Source: Solobacterium sp.
GTDB taxonomy: Bacteria; Bacillota_I; Bacilli_A; Erysipelotrichales; Erysipelotrichaceae
Length of the DNA stretch: 34,263 nucleotides
Direction of reading: 5' to 3'
Assembly: GCA_024680365.1 (NCBI GenBank)
Contig: JAILCN010000216.1
Span: 1 to 34,263, forward strand
The position numbers and the translations under genes are program-made. The notes under the pieces are model-generated. The model was not told the DNA's origin. It ran no database searches and was given only the letters and a program-made list of their open reading frames with translations. Shown one piece after another: positions 17,094 to 25,321 of the stretch. Every line of letters starts with the position of its first letter. Within the stretch, counting starts at the first letter, position 1.

Positions 17094-17110
17094 GTTTAGA
17101 AATTGTAAAC
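17094..17110. promoter_or_regulatory. Distal operator of the pot operon
   Basis: GTTTAGAAATTGTAAAC has the same 17-bp length and the same outer GTTTA/TAAAC arms as the proximal site, 93 bp away. It lies upstream of the -35 box. An extra TAAAC-TTTTT-GTTTA arrangement (17085-17098) overlaps it. Confidence 0.55.
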
Positions 17111-17118
17111 AAAACAAG

Positions 17119-17145
17119 CAAAAAAAAGACTTCCCGCAGGAAGTC
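17119..17145 (-). terminator. Terminator of the thioredoxin gene
   Basis: Leftwards, GACTTCC-TGCG-GGAAGTC (17145-17128) is a perfect 7-bp hairpin followed by a run of Ts. It separates trxA from the pot operon. Confidence 0.88.
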
Positions 17146-17156
17146 CCTCGCAAACC

Positions 17157-17468
17157 TTATCGTGCTGCCTCTACAAGTCTGTACAGTGCTTCTTTCGGCT
17201 GGAAGCCCAGTGTATTGGCTGCCTGTTCGCCGTTCTTGAATGAGATCATCGTCGGGATCGACATGATTCCGTAGCGGCCTGCAACCTCCGGCAGATCATC
17301 AACATTCACCTTGATGAAGCAGACGTCTTTATTTTCATCTGCCAGCTGTTCAACAAGCGGTCCGACCATCTTGCAGGGTCCGCACCAGTCAGCGTAGAAA
17401 TCAACGAATACAGACGCATTGTCTTTCAGGATCTGATCATATTCTTCTTCAGTTTTTACAATATACAT
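17157..17468 (-). CDS. trxA: Thioredoxin
   Basis: A 103-residue cytoplasmic thioredoxin with the redox motif WCGPCK in FYADWCGPCKMVGP and the cis-proline region MSIPTMISFKNG. It reduces protein disulfides. A very strong GAGGAGG ribosome site stands 9 bases before the ATG. The gene appears to be a single unit, with its own promoter-like TTCAAA-17-CATAAT (17517-17489) and a terminator. No thioredoxin reductase lies nearby. Confidence 0.95.
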   Translation of the reverse strand: MYIVKTEEEYDQILKDNASVFVDFYADWCGPCKMVGPLVEQLADENKDVCFIKVNVDDLPEVAGRYGIMSIPTMISFKNGEQAANTLGFQPKEALYRLVEAAR

Positions 17469-17488
17469 AGTTGATTACCTCCTCGCAT

Positions 17489-17517
17489 ATTATGCCATAT
17501 TCATTTCTTCATTTGAA
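17489..17517 (-). promoter_or_regulatory. Candidate trxA promoter
   Basis: Leftwards, TTCAAA (17517-17512), 17 bp, then CATAAT (17494-17489), about 20 bases before the trxA start. Confidence 0.4.
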
Positions 17518-17528
17518 AGCGGAATGCT

Positions 17529-18254
17529 CTACAGCCTTGCGGCTGCCTCTTCATCCAGAATGACTGTCACATCATCGTGATCCTGCAGGATGCTGGCCGG
17601 GCATTCTTCTGTCTTCGGTCCTTTGATCATTCCGTATACGGCGTCTGCCTTGTTGCGGCCGGTAGCGATCACGATGATCTTCGCAGCTTTCATGATGCTG
17701 GCAAGACCCATCGTAATAGACTCCTTCGGAACAAGATCGATGTTGTCGTCAAAGAAGCGGGCATTATCCCGGCGTGTCTGTTCGGTCAGCTCCGCGATAT
17801 GTGTCAGACTGTCGAACGGTGTACCCGGCTCATTGAAGCCGATATGTCCGTCACTGCCGATGCCGAGGATCTGCAGCCCGATCTGGCGGACACTGAGTTC
17901 CTCTTCATACTTCCGGCATGACGCTTCCGGATCCGTGCCTGTTCCGTCAGGAAGATGCACATTCTCTTCCGGCATCTCGATCTGATCAAAGAGATTCTCA
18001 TGCATAAATGTCCAGTAAGACTGATCATGTTCCCTGGGCAGACCGATATATTCGTCCAGATTGTAGGTCGTGACATTGTCGTACGACGTTCCGTTGGCAT
18101 TGTGGTCAGCAATCATCTTCTTATACAGACCGATCGGACTGGAACCCGTCGCGAGGCCAAGCACCGGAGCTTCTTTCTTCAGTTCTTCCTTCATGATCCG
18201 GAATGCTTCGCTGCTGACTTTGTCATAGCTGTCAGTGATGATAATGTTGAACAT
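17529..18254 (-). CDS. nagB: Glucosamine-6-phosphate deaminase
   Basis: A 241-residue enzyme converting glucosamine-6-phosphate to fructose-6-phosphate and ammonia. Conserved segments are LGLATGSSPIGLY (phosphate binding), TYNLDEYIGL with the catalytic Asp, GIGSDGHIGFNEPG with the catalytic His and Glu, and a final TVILDEEAAA. I chose the start at 18254 because AGGAGG lies 7 bases upstream and the family begins at this point. A longer frame has no support. It follows a LacX-type epimerase by 17 bases, so the two probably share a transcript. No nagA lies in the window. Confidence 0.95.
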   Translation of the reverse strand: MFNIIITDSYDKVSSEAFRIMKEELKKEAPVLGLATGSSPIGLYKKMIADHNANGTSYDNVTTYNLDEYIGLPREHDQSYWTFMHENLFDQIEMPEENVHLPDGTGTDPEASCRKYEEELSVRQIGLQILGIGSDGHIGFNEPGTPFDSLTHIAELTEQTRRDNARFFDDNIDLVPKESITMGLASIMKAAKIIVIATGRNKADAVYGMIKGPKTEECPASILQDHDDVTVILDEEAAARL

Positions 18255-18271
18255 GAATGACCTCCTTCCGC

Positions 18272-19099
18272 TTACCAGATCCTGATGCTGTAAGCTGTCG
18301 TCCATGTCCGGCCGGCATCGAGGAAGAGCGTTCCTTCTCTTTCCTCAAACGGCACTTCGACCTTGTCGAAATCCGTGTGGGAATGCCACGGCTCGATGCA
18401 GACGAACGGAGCGTTCGGCGACCAGTAGGCAAGCCATTTATAACCGACATTGGAAACTGTAACGCCGTGTTCGCCGTCAGTCAGGCTGCTTTCTGAGCTG
18501 GCCGGTTCAGTGATGATGATCGTTTTGGCCAGCGCTTCCGGATCCAGCTTCATGACCTTTTCGCCGTCGATCTTTGTATCCAGCCATTCAAATGTTTCCG
18601 GATTGGAGAATTCAATGTGATAGTCCTCATATTTCTTCGCCGGATCCAGCGGGCAGTTGAAGGCCGGATGCAGACCGAAGTTGAACGGCATGACGACATC
18701 GTTTTCATTTTTGATCGTGTAGGTGATCACGAGTTTGTTTTCCTGCAGTTCATACAGGATCCGCAGGGTAAAGCGGAACGGATATTCCTTCAGCGTTGCT
18801 TCACTGTCCTTCAGTTCCATGATCAGATGCGCGTCGTCATGTTCAACGCAGGTGAAATCACTTCTTCTTGTGAAGCCGTGGTTGCCTGTGACATATTCTT
18901 TTCCGCCGATATGGAGGATCTTGTCCCAGGTGCTTCCCACCATCGGGAACAGGGTCGGGTTGCGGCCGCTCCAGAACGCCGGATCGCCCTGCCACATATA
19001 CTCAAGGCCTGTTTCAAGATTTCTGAAGCTGTGGATCTCAGATGCATGCTCATCGATAACAGCGCATGCTTTTTCGTTTTTCAGAACAAATGATGACAT
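18272..19099 (-). CDS. Aldose 1-epimerase family protein (LacX-like)
   Basis: A 275-residue protein of the galactose-mutarotase superfamily, closest by eye to the LacX branch. It begins with FVLKNEKACAVIDEHASEIHSF, followed by MWQGDPAFWSGRNPTLFPMVG, a conserved LacX-type motif. The NFGLHPAFNCPL segment carries the catalytic histidine, and the C-terminus has APFVCIEPWHS. It should interconvert anomers of a sugar or sugar phosphate. The start has AGGAG 8 bases upstream. A longer in-frame extension lacks a ribosome site and would cover the promoter area. Grouped with nagB, it may serve hexose or amino-sugar phosphate metabolism. Confidence 0.88.
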   Translation of the reverse strand: MSSFVLKNEKACAVIDEHASEIHSFRNLETGLEYMWQGDPAFWSGRNPTLFPMVGSTWDKILHIGGKEYVTGNHGFTRRSDFTCVEHDDAHLIMELKDSEATLKEYPFRFTLRILYELQENKLVITYTIKNENDVVMPFNFGLHPAFNCPLDPAKKYEDYHIEFSNPETFEWLDTKIDGEKVMKLDPEALAKTIIITEPASSESSLTDGEHGVTVSNVGYKWLAYWSPNAPFVCIEPWHSHTDFDKVEVPFEEREGTLFLDAGRTWTTAYSIRIW

Positions 19100-19160
19100 G
19101 ATTTTCTCCTCGCGCGCAGCAGCAGAAGCTCCCTTCTGCCTGCGTTCTTTTTCTACAAAC

Positions 19161-19169
19161 AGTATAGCA
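19161..19169 (-). promoter_or_regulatory. Candidate promoter of the epimerase-nagB unit
   Basis: Leftwards, TGC-TATACT is an extended -10 element (hexamer at 19166-19161), about 60 bases before the epimerase start. No convincing -35 is seen. Confidence 0.4.
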
Positions 19170-19260
19170 TGACGCAAAACTGCGATGAACACAGAAAACC
19201 CTTTTTCACCATTTCCTTAATTGGCCGTACGGAGTAAAATTGAATCGAAGGAGGACATGA

Positions 19261-20266
<1,006 letters not shown>

Positions 20267-20268
<2 letters not shown>

Positions 20269-20289
20269 AAAAACCGGAATCATCCGGTT
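20267..20289 (-). terminator. Terminator of the gtrA-HAD cassette
   Basis: Leftwards, AACCGGA-TGAT-TCCGGTT (20289-20272) is a perfect 7-bp stem, followed by seven Ts that overlap the pta stop codon. Confidence 0.75.
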
Positions 20290-20306
20290 CAAACGAAACA
20301 TCTCAG

Positions 20307-20330
20307 GAGGCAGACATCTGCCTCTTTTTT
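20307..20330 (+). terminator. Terminator of pta
   Basis: GAGGCAG-ACAT-CTGCCTC is followed by six Ts. It lies head-to-head with the terminator of the opposing cassette. Confidence 0.88.
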
Positions 20331-20332
20331 AT

Positions 20333-20887
20333 TTACCAGGGAAGCAGTTTGTCCCCTTTGACAAGAAATGCCTGCTTTGCTTCTTTCGCCAGCGGCGTAT
20401 CGCTGTAGGAATCAGAGTAGAACGAATCGATCACAGCATCAGGATACTGTTCCCTCAGCCGTCTCACCTTCTCTTCCCCGTGACAGTTCTTTCCGGTGTA
20501 TTCACCGGTGTGAATGTCGACGACGCTGGCCATCATATAGCGGATCCCCAGTTTTCTGCAGAATGATCCGATGAGAAATTCAGGAGACGCGGAGATGACC
20601 ATGTCATCCTCTTTCTGCATATCTTTATACCACTGCTTGACATGATCCATATGAGAAGAAGTAAACTCCTCTACCAGTTCTTCCATATCATCAATATAGA
20701 CAAACATGTGATACAGGTTGCGCTTGAAGGTCAGCTTCGGCATCAGCTTCAGGCCGAACAGCAGACCGCAGACAGCTGTCCGCGGCAGTCCGAGCATGCT
20801 CTTCGGACGCTTCGTCAGACAGTAGCGGATGAAACCGGCGGTCGAATCGCCCCGGTAGATCGTATTGTCCCAGTCAAATACATTCAT
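20333..20887 (-). CDS. HAD-family phosphatase (SerB-like, HAD-IB)
   Basis: A 184-residue haloacid-dehalogenase-type phosphatase. Motif I is DWDNT with nucleophile Asp5 and Asp7. Motif II is a Ser in VISASPE (99-101). Motif III has Lys140, and the final acidic motif is SDSYSDTP (158-165). A helical cap lies between motifs I and II, as in the SerB branch. The substrate is unknown. The ATG overlaps the stop of the preceding membrane protein gene (ATGA) after a GGAGG site, so translation is coupled. With GtrA and a polytopic protein upstream, it may dephosphorylate a sugar- or lipid-linked intermediate of envelope glycan synthesis. Confidence 0.88.
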   Translation of the reverse strand: MNVFDWDNTIYRGDSTAGFIRYCLTKRPKSMLGLPRTAVCGLLFGLKLMPKLTFKRNLYHMFVYIDDMEELVEEFTSSHMDHVKQWYKDMQKEDDMVISASPEFLIGSFCRKLGIRYMMASVVDIHTGEYTGKNCHGEEKVRRLREQYPDAVIDSFYSDSYSDTPLAKEAKQAFLVKGDKLLPW

Positions 20888-22473
20888 GGTGCCACCTCCG
20901 ATGTGTTGGGTTCCGGATGCACAAGATCAGAATACAGTCCCTGCTGCAGACCGGCAAATGAAGCGATATGGCCGAACAGCGCCGTACCGACCAGACACAG
21001 TTCCAGGACCCACTGGCCGATCACCGTCCACTGGCACATCTGATAGATCCAGACAAACAGCAGGATATCGGTAAACGGATTGAACAGGATCTCGAATCCG
21101 CACGCGTACAGTTCGGTTCCGGTCAGCGATGCCAGCATGGTCATGCACAGCGGATTCAGGAAGAAGATCGTCATGCAGATCATCATGGAGCGGATCATCC
21201 GGTCTTCGCGGATCTTTCCGGCTTTCATAATAAAGACGATGACGCCGGCAAGACGGAATACGTCAAGAACATAGTCCAGTATGTTCCGGCTCAGGAAGAT
21301 CATATTGGAGACCGGAACGGAAACAAGATAGTTCAGATAATATTTGTAGCCGATCGCCCGGCCGGGGATCAGGAAGTGCATGATCAGCGAACCGATCAGG
21401 AAGATCAGCGGGATCACGACCCAGAATATCTTCCGGTTATGATCGATAAAGAAATACTCTGCGTCAATAATTGCGGTATAGACCTGCCGCCGGTAGCGGA
21501 TCACGACAAAGACAGCATACAGGATAAACAGCAGGATGCCGGCTGCCGGGCTCAGTTCGATCAGCCAGGCTGAAACATAGACCACGACCGGGATCAGGAA
21601 GGTCGTTACGTCAAACAGCGAACGGATCTTCTGGATCCTGAACAGATAGACAGCGAGACAGTAAATGATCTCGATCGAGATGATCAGGAACCCGTTCGTA
21701 CAGGCCAGTCCCGCACCGGTGATGATCAGCAGGAAATATTTGATCTGTTCATTGCCTGTCTTCATCCACTGGTAGGCTGTAAACAGCATCATGGCAATGA
21801 ATGTGATGCGCCAGTTCTCACTGAAGTACGCACCGGTGATCCGCCATCCGTAGAATTCTGTATAGAACAGCGCGCAGCTGATCAGAGTAAAGCGGAACCA
21901 GGGATTTTTCAGATTGAAGCTGTTGACGATATTCATCGACAGCATGGAAGCGATGCCGGTCGCAAACAGACTCAGCGACAGCACGGTTTTCTCCATCGAA
22001 CTGCCAAGCATCCAGTAGAAGAAAGCTTCAAACAGCTTGTAGCCCTGCAGGCGGAACATCTTCAGATCAACAGTCACCGCCTTCGCGTTTGCCAGGATCA
22101 TCGCCGCCTCACGCCCATCCGGATCTTCCATCCCGGGCTTGAATTTCAGCCACAGCACCGTATACAGCAGAAGCACCGCAGCGATATACAGCGTATCAGG
22201 CCGGATAAGAGTATGCGCCGTTTTCCGGAATCTGCTGAAGAACAGCGCAGCTGTCAGACATACCGCCGCCGCGCTCAGAATGCGCGTCAGAGATGTCTGA
22301 AGATGGAGCACCATGACCGGAAGATAAAGAATCTCAAGCAGAGCAAAAAGCACAGCTGCCCCGGCCGGTGCTGCGTAGCCTTTCTGTTCGATCTGCAGTT
22401 TATCAAGTACCCATGCGCCGCATCCTTCACAAAGCAGAAGAATTGCCAGCGCGGCTGTTATGCCTGTTATCAT
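20884..22473 (-). CDS. Polytopic membrane protein, possible GT-C-like glycan protein
   Basis: A 529-residue integral membrane protein with roughly 12-14 predicted hydrophobic helices over almost its whole length. I see no clear catalytic motif. A loop after about residue 110 contains KFKPGMEDPDGREAAMILANAKAVTVD, the most hydrophilic and possibly functional extracytoplasmic stretch, as in GT-C transferases with an acidic residue in their first long loop. It resembles uncharacterised Firmicutes membrane proteins (perhaps DUF6077-like, from memory). It overlaps gtrA by 4 bases at its start and the HAD gene at its end. That order points to lipid-linked sugar transfer or export, but this is inference. 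Confidence 0.8.
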   Translation of the reverse strand: MITGITAALAILLLCEGCGAWVLDKLQIEQKGYAAPAGAAVLFALLEILYLPVMVLHLQTSLTRILSAAAVCLTAALFFSRFRKTAHTLIRPDTLYIAAVLLLYTVLWLKFKPGMEDPDGREAAMILANAKAVTVDLKMFRLQGYKLFEAFFYWMLGSSMEKTVLSLSLFATGIASMLSMNIVNSFNLKNPWFRFTLISCALFYTEFYGWRITGAYFSENWRITFIAMMLFTAYQWMKTGNEQIKYFLLIITGAGLACTNGFLIISIEIIYCLAVYLFRIQKIRSLFDVTTFLIPVVVYVSAWLIELSPAAGILLFILYAVFVVIRYRRQVYTAIIDAEYFFIDHNRKIFWVVIPLIFLIGSLIMHFLIPGRAIGYKYYLNYLVSVPVSNMIFLSRNILDYVLDVFRLAGVIVFIMKAGKIREDRMIRSMMICMTIFFLNPLCMTMLASLTGTELYACGFEILFNPFTDILLFVWIYQMCQWTVIGQWVLELCLVGTALFGHIASFAGLQQGLYSDLVHPEPNTSEVAP

Positions 22474-22886
22474 TTTGTTTCCTCTTTCCTCCCTCCGGAT
22501 TTTTTCACGATAAAGCCCATCACAAGATAATTGAGCGGGATCGTGAAAGGAAGAGAGAGCAGTTTAGCGTAGATCTCAGGTCCCCCGCATACATCGCTGA
22601 TGATCCAGACAGCCAGCGCAGCGATCGCTGTTCCCGGCAGATAGCTCAGCGGAAACGTAACAGCTGTCCGCCAGGAGGGCTTCATCCGCCAGGTAAACTT
22701 CATATTCAGAAAATACGAAGAGGCCATGGAAAGAACATCCCCTGCTATACTGGCCAGCGAGACCTGCACACCAAGCTTTACAAATATCATGTACAGGACC
22801 TGGGCCAGGACCGTATTGAATCCGCCGATCAGCCCGAAGGTCAGAAATCTGCCGGTAAAGAATTTCGCTTTGATTTTTTCCAGCAT
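22470..22886 (-). CDS. GtrA-family membrane protein
   Basis: A 138-residue protein with four transmembrane helices and the GtrA signature: FLTFGLIGGFNTVLAQVLYM at the first helix and SYFLNMKFTW between helices 2 and 3. GtrA proteins are thought to flip or present polyprenyl-phosphate-linked sugars for surface glycan modification. A GGGAG site is 5 bases from the ATG. The stop overlaps the next gene (ATGA). It is the first gene of a three-gene cassette with a polytopic protein and a HAD phosphatase. Confidence 0.92.
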   Translation of the reverse strand: MLEKIKAKFFTGRFLTFGLIGGFNTVLAQVLYMIFVKLGVQVSLASIAGDVLSMASSYFLNMKFTWRMKPSWRTAVTFPLSYLPGTAIAALAVWIISDVCGGPEIYAKLLSLPFTIPLNYLVMGFIVKKSGGRKEETK

Positions 22887-22980
22887 AAAAACTCCCTGTG
22901 TGCAAATACTACCTTACCACGAACAGTGAATAAATGCCACTGCATGCAGATCCCTGTCTTCCCGGGCCCGGCATGCTTTC

Positions 22981-23030
22981 TTAATGCCATTTTAACGCCG
23001 AAGCCGTTATTTTAATCCCGAATTAATCCC
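22981..23030 (+). promoter_or_regulatory. TTAA direct repeats upstream of ktrB, candidate response-regulator site
   Basis: Four related octamers occur: TTAATGCC (22981), TTAACGCC (22992), TTAATCCC (23012) and TTAATCCC (23023). Spacings are 11, 20 and 11 bp, which makes two tandem pairs of one-turn direct repeats. This is the arrangement bound by OmpR/PhoB/KdpE-type regulators. They end about 38 bases before the ktrB start. Confidence 0.5.
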
Positions 23031-23067
23031 CGCTGTTACAGAATCAAAGCAGGAAAGGAGTCTGAAA

Positions 23068-24408
23068 ATGCTGAAAATACGGATCTGGTTCCAGGAACAT
23101 ACGAATTCATTCCGCACGATCATGATCGGCTTTTTCCTTCTGATCCTGGGCGGCGCTGTGCTGCTGAGTCTGCCGTTTTCATCTGCCGCAGGCGAATGGA
23201 CACCGTTTGCGGATGCCCTGTTTACAGCTGCCTCCGCATCCTGCGTTACCGGTCTTGTCGTCTATAATACGGCGACGTACTGGTCGCTGTTCGGCAAGCT
23301 GATCATCCTGATCCTCATTCAGATCGGAGGTATCGGCATTGTCACCGCGATCGTCCTGACCATGCTGTGGACAGGCAAAAAGATCGGCATCATCGAGCGC
23401 ATCACCCTGCAGGACTCGGTCTCCGCACCGGAAACAGCCGGCGTCATTCACTACACATATTTCTTCCTGCTCGGCACGGTATGGATCGAAGCGATCGGTG
23501 CAGTTCTGCTGCTGCCGTTCATGCTCATTGACTACGGTTTCTTCCGGGGCATCTTCTTCGCTATATTCCATTCCGTTTCCGCTTTCTGCAATGCCGGCTT
23601 CGATCTTCTCTCACTCGATATGCCGTTCAATTCCCTGTGTGACTACGCGACTTCCGTCCCGGTCAACCTGATCATCTGCACGCTGATCATCTTCGGCGGC
23701 ATCGGCTTCCTGACCTGGCGCGATCTGCTTGAAAACAAATTCCACTGGCACCAGTACCGGCTCCAGACAAAGATCATCCTGGCTTCCACTGCTGTGCTGA
23801 TCTTCGTGCCGTTCCTGTATTTCTATTTTCTTGAATTCAAAGCCTTTACCGGGAAAGAGCGGTTCCTGCTTGCTCTGTTTCAGACAGTGACACCGCGTAC
23901 GGCAGGCTTCAATACTTATGACTACAGCAAGATGAGCGAAGGTTCGCACCTGATCACGATCCTGTTAATGATCACCGGCGGTGCGCCCGGTTCGACTGCC
24001 GGCGGCATGAAAGTCACCACGCTGGCTGTCATTGCCATGTCAGCCCGGGCCTCCATGCGGCGCAATCAGGATGTCGTCTGCTTCAGGCGGCGTATCCCGA
24101 CCGACACGGTTTACAACGCTCTGACGCTGTTTTCGATCTATTTCTTCCTGCTGATCGCCGGAACTGTCCTGATCAGCGGCATTGAAGGACTGCCTGTGAT
24201 GCCTGTCCTGTTCGAATGCGCGTCAGCGCTGGGAACGGTCGGTCTGTCGCTCGGCGTCACCCCCACCCTCTGCACAGTATCCCGTCTCATCCTGACAGCA
24301 TTCATGTTCTTCGGAAGAGTGGGAGGACTGACACTCGCTTATGCAATGCTTTCGGCAGCCCGCACCGGCGGCAGCCGTTATCCGAAAGAAAAAGTCACGG
24401 TTGGCTAG
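23068..24408 (+). CDS. Potassium uptake channel subunit KtrB/TrkH
   Basis: A 446-residue K+ transporter of the Trk/Ktr/HKT superfamily with four pore repeats. The four P-loops are visible: TAASASCVTGLVV, HSVSAFCNAGFDLL, TVTPRTAGFNTY and ECASALGTVGLSLG, each with the filter glycine. The GGAPGSTAGGMKVTT loop after the third pore is the typical gating region. Its length fits KtrB, shorter than the 480-residue TrkH. AAAGGAG lies 7 bases before the ATG. The cytoplasmic RCK partner follows 16 bases later. The repeat-containing region upstream suggests regulation by the two-component system further down. Confidence 0.94.
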   Translation: MLKIRIWFQEHTNSFRTIMIGFFLLILGGAVLLSLPFSSAAGEWTPFADALFTAASASCVTGLVVYNTATYWSLFGKLIILILIQIGGIGIVTAIVLTMLWTGKKIGIIERITLQDSVSAPETAGVIHYTYFFLLGTVWIEAIGAVLLLPFMLIDYGFFRGIFFAIFHSVSAFCNAGFDLLSLDMPFNSLCDYATSVPVNLIICTLIIFGGIGFLTWRDLLENKFHWHQYRLQTKIILASTAVLIFVPFLYFYFLEFKAFTGKERFLLALFQTVTPRTAGFNTYDYSKMSEGSHLITILLMITGGAPGSTAGGMKVTTLAVIAMSARASMRRNQDVVCFRRRIPTDTVYNALTLFSIYFFLLIAGTVLISGIEGLPVMPVLFECASALGTVGLSLGVTPTLCTVSRLILTAFMFFGRVGGLTLAYAMLSAARTGGSRYPKEKVTVG

Positions 24409-24424
24409 AAAGAAGGTAAATACA

Positions 24425-25075
24425 ATGAAAAACTGTCTGGTTATCGGCGCAGGCCGCTTCGGCCGCTATACAATACGCAAACTGCATGAACTCGGCCATC
24501 AGATCATGGTCATTGACAGAAATGAAGAACGCATCGAGAAGATCATGAACCTCGTGTCTGACGCCCGCATCGGCGACAGTACGAATGAGGAATTCATGCA
24601 ATCGATCGGCATCAATCATTTTGATCTGTGCATCGTTGCCATCGGTGACGACTTCCTGGCCTCCCTGGAAACGGTCTTCCTGGTCAATGAACTCGGCGCA
24701 AAAAAGATCGTAGCCCGGGCAACGACCGGATCGCAGGAAAAGTTCCTGCTGAGAAACGGCGCCCACGCAGTCGTTTATCCGGAACGGCAGCTTGGCTCCT
24801 GGACAGCGATCCGCTACAGCTCTGACAACATTTCCAACTATATTGAGCTGACGGACGGCTATTCCATCTTTGAGATCGCTGTGCCCCGCCACTGGGACGG
24901 CAAGAAGATCGGTGAACTCGATGTACGCCGGAAATATCACCTGAATATTCTCGGCATCAAAGAGGACATCATGAACATGAACATCAGCAATGATACCGTG
25001 ATGCACTACGGCAGAAACATGCTTGTGCTCGGCAAGTTTGATGATGTCCAGAAAATCTTCCAGATCCAGAGGTAA
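24425..25075 (+). CDS. KtrA/TrkA-type RCK regulatory subunit
   Basis: A 216-residue cytoplasmic protein that gates KtrB. The N-terminal RCK (TrkA-N) Rossmann domain starts with VIGAGRFGRYTIRKLHELGH, with the GxGxxG nucleotide loop and acidic Asp at the end of strand 2 (MVIDRNEER), as expected for NAD(H) or ATP/ADP binding. RCK-C (about 135-216) ends with GRNMLVLGKFDDVQKIFQ. I start at ATG 24425, where the GAAGG site lies and the family begins. An upstream in-frame extension overlaps ktrB. It is encoded directly after the pore subunit. Confidence 0.94.
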   Translation: MKNCLVIGAGRFGRYTIRKLHELGHQIMVIDRNEERIEKIMNLVSDARIGDSTNEEFMQSIGINHFDLCIVAIGDDFLASLETVFLVNELGAKKIVARATTGSQEKFLLRNGAHAVVYPERQLGSWTAIRYSSDNISNYIELTDGYSIFEIAVPRHWDGKKIGELDVRRKYHLNILGIKEDIMNMNISNDTVMHYGRNMLVLGKFDDVQKIFQIQR

Positions 25076-25081
25076 CGGAAA

Positions 25082-25273
25082 ATGAACGCGCTGTCTGAGG
25101 TATCTATGATGATCGGAATCATTATCTGCGCGGGGTTCATGTATTTCGTTCTCATCAGGGCTATCGATGCGTTTTATGATCAGGAAACACCCCGCCGGAA
25201 ACGAAAAAGAATGAAAGATTCCGGATCAGAAAAAAAAGACCCGCCTGATGACATCCCATCTGTCTTCTTCTGA
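25082..25273 (+). CDS. Small single-span membrane protein between ktrA and the sensor kinase
   Basis: A 63-residue protein, unknown to me. Residues about 8-30 form one hydrophobic helix (MMIGIIICAGFMYFVLI). A strongly basic stretch PRRKRKRMK follows, then an acidic, proline-containing tail. The positive-inside rule puts the C-terminus in the cytoplasm. It begins 6 bases after the ktrA stop, so it is probably co-translated with the K+ system. The ribosome site is modest (AGG about 10 bases upstream). It could be a small accessory subunit, in the way KdpF assists Kdp, but there is no sequence evidence for that. A spurious frame cannot be excluded. Confidence 0.55.
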   Translation: MNALSEVSMMIGIIICAGFMYFVLIRAIDAFYDQETPRRKRKRMKDSGSEKKDPPDDIPSVFF

Positions 25274-25275
25274 AT

Positions 25276-25304
25276 TTGACTTTCCCAACCTCTGATATTA
25301 TTTT
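25276..25304 (+). promoter_or_regulatory. Promoter of the two-component genes
   Basis: TTGACT (25276-25281), 17 bp, TATTTT (25299-25304). A GAGG ribosome site and the kinase start follow within 20 bases, giving a leader of about 11 bases. Confidence 0.5.
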
Positions 25305-25321
25305 GAATATTGAGGTACAGC

